Below, piece after piece: positions 24,997 to 64,000 of a stretch of 64,000 nucleotides of DNA. Made by a program: the position numbers and the translations under genes. Position 1 is the first letter of the stretch, and each line of letters starts with the position of its first letter. The DNA is from Ianthella basta. Taxonomy: Eukaryota; Porifera; Demospongiae; Verongiida; Ianthellidae. The notes beneath the pieces are model-generated. The model was not told the origin of the DNA and searched no databases. It worked only from the letters and a program-made list of their open reading frames with translations. Location of the stretch: contig OZ025890.1 in NCBI GenBank assembly GCA_964019415.1, positions 4,613,918-4,677,917 on the forward strand. The letters run 5' to 3'.

Positions 24997-26454
24997 CTAC
25001 AGCACCCAGATCTCTACCAGGTCAGTGTAGACATCTTCAAGGGCTCTTTCATAATTGCTGCACCACCTGACCTCAATATCATCAGTGGTGTTTGCTATGA
25101 CTCAATGGAACCAGCCGTAGTGCTCGCAACACTGGTTCCTTGCAGCAGTGCATCCCGCTCCGTCCCAGAGAGGGTCGTCCCAGGCTGTCTGTCAGCTGGT
25201 ATTATCTAAGAAACCACTATCACAGTAGTGATGCTCCCCAACAAAATCTGGTACATGTGTAAAGTAGTCTGGTCTGTTGTTGCAGGGACATGCTATTCCT
25301 CCGGTTTCACTCCGTCTAGCAGCATAAGACCACAGGTGCTGACTAGGTAGTCCTGCAGTGATGGAGATACCATCCAGGTAGGGACCATCTATGGCTATAT
25401 TGTGGTGGTATGATGGACCAAACGCATTGCTCTCTCCAAACTGATAGCCTTGGACTATTCCACAGACTTGAGTGCAGTTGGTCTCTCCAGTAGGGAAGAA
25501 CACTGAAGAGCACTTATTGTCAACACTCCTACCACATGCTCGCCTTTTCAGTGTTGTGTTTGATGTCTCCACTAGCCCCGGAGGACAGCTGGCACCTTCT
25601 TCAGTCATGTTGATGTGTGCAACTCTCCTCCACCTTCCCAACACTCCGCAGATGGTCAGTGGGGCATGGCAGTAGGTGAGAACAGGCTCCTTATCATTGT
25701 ACACCAAGTAGTAACCAGTGGAGCAGGAGGGGTCAGTTTGGAAGATGGCATCACATGACTCAGCTGCTGTGGTTTTACCCAGACCTGTCAGAGAACACTT
25801 CGTGAAGTGTTTGCTTTTGAGTTGGGCTATTTCCTTATCTTTGACGTGAAGCTGAGCTTGGAGACCTTCAACTGTTCTAGTCAAGTTCTGAATAACACTG
25901 TGCATCAGCATTCACTGTAGGACTGAGTCCTTTAGCATCTGCAAGGTTTCATTCATCAGGGTCACCACTCCAGGCAGTCCAGGTGGCCCCTGTGATCTAG
26001 GATTCCCCTTTGGGCCCTGCAACCCAGATGCCCCAGGATGACCAGGAATTCCTCTTGGTCCCTGCTTCCCCCGTGTACCTTTTGGTCCTGTCTTTCCTGG
26101 GTCTCCTGCTCCTCGCTGTCCAGGTGGTCCCCGTGATCCAGGATTCCCCTTTGGGCCCTGCAACCCAGTTGCCCCAGGATGGCCTGGAAATCCCCTTGGT
26201 CCCTGTTCACCTTGTGTTTCTTTTGGTCCTGGGTCTCCCACTGCTCCTGGTAGTCCAGGTCTCCCACGATAACCCTTCATTCCCTGCTCCCCCTTGGTGC
26301 CTCGAGGCCCCTGTGGTCCTGGGACACCCACTACATCAAGGTCGAGGTGAACACGGCCTGTTTCACTAAGCAGAGAGCATCCTTGTTCTTGTCCAGTAGC
26401 AGTCACCTTGCAGGGCAGCAGGACTAGCAGGAGCACTGTCAGTACACTCCACAT
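24997..26454 (-). pseudogene. Secreted collagen-stalk protein E, two premature stop codons
   Basis: The reading frame from MWSVLTV to the family stop is 1458 nt and stays in register, but two TGA codons interrupt it. The first, at 25912-25914, replaces the Gly of SVLQGMLM at the neck. The second, at 25192-25194, replaces the Glu of NTSEQTAW in the head. One head residue has become Cys (TNCTQVC), giving an odd cysteine number. The stalk is longer than in the other copies because an internal module ([24 protein letters not shown]) is present twice, and its triplet pattern is broken at GPKETQ and GAGDPG. The 5' flank differs from the other genes. A young pseudogene fits best. Confidence 0.85.
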
Positions 26455-27696
26455 TGCTGCTGTGCTGTTTATAATGTGCTGTTGACTGCAACATCTTCCT
26501 TTTGTGCAGTGTAATTATCATATTGGAAATTCAATAACCTTGACAGTCCCCTGTGGCTACAACAACACTTGTGGGTCACTTGTTTTGATAGCAGTAACAA
26601 CATGTTGTCAAAATTTTAAAGGTGGCTGCTAGTAGGCATCCACATGTGACATCATCCTGCATTTACATATCGCCTTCATTTATCATCACGTATCCCCTAG
26701 CCTTAATGATAGGGGTCCGTTGTGTGCAGTTCACAAACCCTACACTCATTAGTGGTAGTTTCTAGGTCACTGCATGACACCCTGTTCTCCTGGTCCAAGT
26801 GCATCATTGGAATGCATCCCTTAGCCACTAGTTCTGGTGCTTCACCTGTGACTGAGCTTTCAATAAGAGTGCCTGACCCACCCTCTTCTCTGCTTGGAAG
26901 GCACTTCAATTACACTGAAATCTTAACATGTTTTCTAGAATCAATTCCTTGTGTCATCCATCTTTGTTTACTGTGTCAACATTGTCCCAGCATCTGATCT
27001 GCTAAGCCATCATCACCAATGATGTACATTGCAAGAGATGTAAATTTGACAACAATGGCTAGATCCTTTGTCTCTTTTCTCCTTCATGCATTAGTGAGAA
27101 GAAGGGTCTAGCAGCTAGACTATGTGCATAGATTTACCCCAGACCCATTGCTAGCCTAAATCAGTGACAGTCACTGCATGATAAAATAATGGAGTCATGG
27201 ACAGGGGCTGGCTACACAAGACTAGCAACACCTGAACTACTGGTTAAGGGGTTAAAGGGAAAGCATTTCCCCTAGATGTCCCATTTCACACAGTCTGGCA
27301 CTGTGGGGTTCTTCATGTCGAATGAAAGGTGGTGAAAGGACACTAATGTCTACTGAATCTTTCCGGTAGACAATGGCACATCTTCTCTGAATGAGCTACT
27401 GAGTTGCATTAGTGAGCTGCTACCTTCGTTACAGTAGCGTTAGGTAGCCATGTGGCAAGGAGACTTTGTTCATGTATGGATTGAATACACATGTGTATTC
27501 AATTACTGTATACTTCATGAGCATCCTTGTATCCAGGTAATGATGTATGAAGATAAATGCAGCAACTCAAGTTGTCAGCACTGGCATACTGTTAACAGGT
27601 AATGATTCTCTAAGTTTACAGTTTTGCTAAGATAGCTGAGTCAGTGTTGAGAAATTGCTTAAACTACAGAATGCGTTGCACTGTTGATGTGCTTGC
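26455..27696. other. Intergenic region between genes E and F
   Basis: A minus-strand frame at 26703-26909 (68 codons, including ECRVCELHTT) matches nothing I recognise. From about 27325 the sequence is related to 22310-22600, the 3' flank of gene D. No further gene is visible. Confidence 0.4.
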
Positions 27697-29040
27697 CTAC
27701 AGCACCCAGATCTCCACCAGGTCGGTGTAGACGTCTTCAATTGATCTTCGTTTATTGCTACACCACCTGACCTCAATGTCATCAGTGGTGGATGCTATGA
27801 CCCGATGGAACCAGCCGTAGCGCTCACAACACTGGTTCCCTTCAACAGTGCACCCTGCCCCGTCCCAGAGTGGGTCACCCCAGGATGTCTGTCCCCTCGG
27901 ATTAACTGAGAACCCACTCTCACAGTAGTGGTGCTCCCCAACAAAGTTTGGTACATGTGTAATGAGGTCTGATCTGTTGTTGCAGGGACATGCTTCTCCT
28001 CTAGTTTCATCATGTCTCACAGCATAAGACCACAGGTGTTGGCGAGGTTGTCCTGCAGTGATGGAGATACCATCAAGGTAGGGACCATCTATGGTGATAT
28101 TGTGGTGGTATGATGGACCAAAGGCATTGTTCCCTCCAAACTGGTAGCCTTGGACTATTCCACAGACCTGAGTGTAGTTGGTCTCTCCAGTGGGGAAGAG
28201 CACTGAAGAGCAATTCTTGTCAACACTCCTACCACATGCTCGCTTGTTCAGTGCTGTGTTTGAAGTCTTCACAAGCCCAGGAGGACAGCTGGTACCGTCT
28301 TCATTCATGTTGATGTGTGCAACTCTCCTCCACTTCCCCAACACTCCGCAGAGGGTAAGTGGAGCATGGCAGTAGGTGAGGACAGGCTTCGTGTCTGTGT
28401 ACACCAAGTAATAGCCAGTTGAACAGGATGGGTCGGTTTGGAAGACAGCTTCACATGACTCAGCTGCTGTGAATTTACTGAGACCTGCCAGAGCACACTT
28501 TCCAAAGTGTACCCTTTTGAGTTGTGCAATTTCCTGGTCTTTGATGTGAAGCTGAGCCTGGAGACTTTCCATTGTGTCAGCCATATTTTGAATAGCACTG
28601 TGCACCAGCATTCTCTGTACGACTGAGTTCTCTATCTGCTGGAAGCTTTCTTCTGTTAGTATTATCTTTGCAGGCAGTCCAGGTGGACCCCGTGGTCCTG
28701 GCCTGCCTTGCAATCCACGATTCCCCTTTAGACCCTGCTTGCCAACTCCCCCAGGATGCCCAGGAATTCCCCTTGGTCCCTGCTCTCCCCGTGCACCTTG
28801 GGGTCCTGTCTCTCCTGGGTCTCCTACCGCTCCTGGCAGTCCAGGCCCCCCACGATTGCCCTTCGTCCCCTGCTCCCCTTTGGTGCCTGGAGGCCCCTGT
28901 GGTCCAGGGACACCCACTACATCAAGGTCGAGGTGAAGACGGCCTGTTTCATTAAGCAGAGAGCATCCTTGTTCTTGTCCAGTAGCAGTCCCCTCACAGG
29001 GCAGCAGGACTAGCAGGAGCACTGTCAGTACACTCCACAT
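27697..29040 (-). CDS. Secreted collagen-stalk protein F (intact, oldest-looking copy)
   Basis: Intact single-exon gene, 447 residues. Signal peptide [15 protein letters not shown], 27 Gly-X-Y triplets, neck [17 protein letters not shown] as in gene A, then the head starting [12 protein letters not shown] with 16 cysteines and ending [13 protein letters not shown]. It differs more from the other copies than they do from one another (for example [10 protein letters not shown] and RSIDKNC-like changes), and its 5' flank is diverged, so it may be an older member. First gene of the array in transcription order. Confidence 0.88.
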   Translation of the reverse strand: MWSVLTVLLLVLLPCEGTATGQEQGCSLLNETGRLHLDLDVVGVPGPQGPPGTKGEQGTKGNRGGPGLPGAVGDPGETGPQGARGEQGPRGIPGHPGGVGKQGLKGNRGLQGRPGPRGPPGLPAKIILTEESFQQIENSVVQRMLVHSAIQNMADTMESLQAQLHIKDQEIAQLKRVHFGKCALAGLSKFTAAESCEAVFQTDPSCSTGYYLVYTDTKPVLTYCHAPLTLCGVLGKWRRVAHINMNEDGTSCPPGLVKTSNTALNKRACGRSVDKNCSSVLFPTGETNYTQVCGIVQGYQFGGNNAFGPSYHHNITIDGPYLDGISITAGQPRQHLWSYAVRHDETRGEACPCNNRSDLITHVPNFVGEHHYCESGFSVNPRGQTSWGDPLWDGAGCTVEGNQCCERYGWFHRVIASTTDDIEVRWCSNKRRSIEDVYTDLVEIWVL

Positions 29041-30009
29041 TGCTGTGTACTCACTAGTGAATGGTGTTGTTGCCGGCTGTCACTTGTAATCATAGGCAGA
29101 ACCCATTTAGCAGCCTTAGATGTTCGTTTGTGGGTTTGATTGCATGTTGTTCAATTGAGGGGGAGTGTTGGAGAAGACCTATTAATGACACTGGTCAAGC
29201 TAATTGCAGTGAGAAGTTGCCAATCAGCAGATTGGCAGATGGTGAATCAGACCATACAAAGCTCCACTGTGGTAGCCATGTTCAGTGCATGTTGCACAGT
29301 GCATCAGCATTCTGCGGGTGCATGAGCTGTGATCAGATACTTTCACTAGTAATTGCATGTACATGTATGTTGGTGGCTCCCTCACTAGTATTCACCCAAG
29401 TAATGTATGAATTATTTGTGTGGGTAGATCAAAGAGTAACAATATGGAATGTGAAGTCCACTGCACACTGTTAATGAATACCACATTGCAAATAACCTAA
29501 ATTACGTAGCACCTCGTCTAGTCTGCAACTTGTCAGTTGTAATTGTGTACACTCATGTGATGGCCTTAGAGAATTCAGTACTGCAATAGTTGTGTGTTAT
29601 TCAGTTTATTAGTGTTGTGTGACTTGTGTCTGAGGAGGCCTTTGAGGGCACCATCTAAGCTGATTATGGCACTGAGAAGCTCTCAAACAACATGCAATCT
29701 GTCAGTGTTAGGCTCTAATAGCCTCTCCCATAGCCCTCATTGAACACCTTTGCACTATCTCAGTTAGTCTAGCATGCTAGACCCACTATGTCCCCGGGCA
29801 GAGTGGGTCTAGCACACTAGACTATGTCTCACTGTGTGTTGCATTACATGAGCAGAATGTGTGTAGAATGTAGTGTAGTGTATAATGTGCCAGTACTAGT
29901 GTAGAGTTGCATTGCAGTATCCTTCCTCAGTCACACACTCTCACTCACACAATGACTAAGACTTGCGCCTATACAGTTCAGTACTATTTCCCCTGTCCAC
30001 ATGCCACAG
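29041..30009. other. 5' flank of gene F and sequence before the first MED23 exon
   Basis: The first 300 bp are a diverged form of the array 5' flank. At 29767-29823 an inverted repeat (TCTAGCATGCTAGACCCACT and its near-complement) can form a hairpin. I looked for upstream MED23 exons here and found none that could be supported. Confidence 0.5.
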
Positions 30010-54731
<24,722 letters not shown>

Positions 54732-55111
54732 TTATAACTGCAGCTAAGGGTTATCCCTTGCAATTGGCTATGACTTCATATCCCTTTTTGAGAACGAACT
54801 CGTGCTTAAATTAATTGTTACAAGTATGCATGAATATAATTTCTCATTTGTACCTGCCGCCATGCATATTACTATGCATTGTTGTGTGCATATGCGTGAA
54901 GAGTAGTACCGTATATGTTTCAATTTAAGAGAACGCGCGCGCGTAGGAGTGGCAGGGAGGGACAGATATATACGCGCAGCATGCATCACTGCGGCGACTG
55001 AGCGTAGCGACTACAGGCCGGATTCTAAAGACCTAGACCTAGCTGCTTGTATAGCTAGAAGTCTCGAGAACAGAGAGGGCACCTCGATCATCCGCGCCCA
55101 TTCTAAGAAAG
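54732..55111 (+). promoter_or_regulatory. Short MED23-TRIM37 intergenic region, probable TRIM37 promoter
   Basis: Only 380 bp separate the MED23 stop from the TRIM37 start codon. Its right half (about 54930-55110) is locally rich in CpG (AACGCGCGCGCG, TACGCGCAG), unlike the surroundings, and so is the probable promoter and 5' UTR. Confidence 0.4.
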
Positions 55112-63851
<8,740 letters not shown>

Positions 63852-64000
63852 GTAAGTGGTAGATATGGGGTGTGGGGGAGAGGGTGTGAGTTCATGTGAA
63901 CCGACAGTATGGGGGTTGTGCTATGATGTATACAGGAATGCTGTGTATAGGGTTGCGTTGTATAGTATTACCAAGTGGCAGATAACCCCTGTGTGGGATA

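Noticed and set aside
25912..25914. Selenocysteine or programmed readthrough at the TGA of gene E
   Set aside because: Siblings have Gly here, a second TGA follows, and no structural element supports recoding; pseudogene decay is simpler.
29709..29755. Possible upstream MED23 exon after an AG at 29732
   Set aside because: The frame that fits the next exon's phase gives no convincing match to MED23, and the exon would be under 30 nt.

Overview
This is animal nuclear DNA. The genes are intron-rich and flanked by GT-AG splice sites, the introns are full of (TG)n/(CA)n microsatellites and small fold-back elements, and the three conserved genes (a class XVIII myosin, the Mediator subunit MED23 and the ubiquitin ligase TRIM37) are all metazoan types. 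Two families of short-chain collagens, one secreted and one membrane-anchored, carry C-terminal modules that I know only from uncharacterised sponge, cnidarian and similar invertebrate proteins. A non-bilaterian animal, most likely a sponge, fits best; this is inference and the species cannot be named from the sequence.

Layout. (1) 433-13821, plus strand: 22 exons of myosin XVIII, from just upstream of the P-loop to the stop codon; its N-terminal exons lie left of the window. (2) 14334-14533: exactly 200 N, a scaffold gap that cuts off the 3' end of the first collagen gene. (3) 14534-29040, minus strand: a tandem array of six intronless, secreted collagen-stalk proteins (called A to F here). 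A is cut by the gap, B, D and F are intact, C has a one-base frameshift, and E has two premature stops; a further 118-bp relic lies between A and B. (4) 30010-54731, plus strand: 19 exons encoding the C-terminal 723 residues of MED23. No exons for the N-terminal half are visible in the window. (5) Inside the 12.1-kb MED23 intron 36244-48373 lie four intronless genes on the opposite strand (G to J) for type II membrane collagens. (6) 55112-63851, plus strand: TRIM37 from its start codon through RING, B-box, coiled coil and half of the MATH domain, running off the right edge.

The three housekeeping genes are co-oriented but not functionally linked. The striking content is the pair of collagen clusters. 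The secreted array has the layout of collectins and ficolins (signal peptide, Gly-X-Y stalk, short neck, globular Cys-rich head). It shows recent duplication, pseudogene formation and apparent exchange of segments between copies, as expected of a fast-evolving recognition or matrix family. The membrane cluster has a short cytosolic tail, one transmembrane helix, a coiled coil, a collagen stalk and a 50-residue Cys-rich cap.

The remaining sequence is intron or intergenic DNA with microsatellites, a family of CAGTGGAACCT-ended MITE-like repeats, several fold-back elements (the longest 780 bp) and a transposon nested in another transposon. All exon coordinates were derived by hand from reading frame, splice consensus and remembered homologues. 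The summed exon lengths keep one open frame in each of the three spliced genes.
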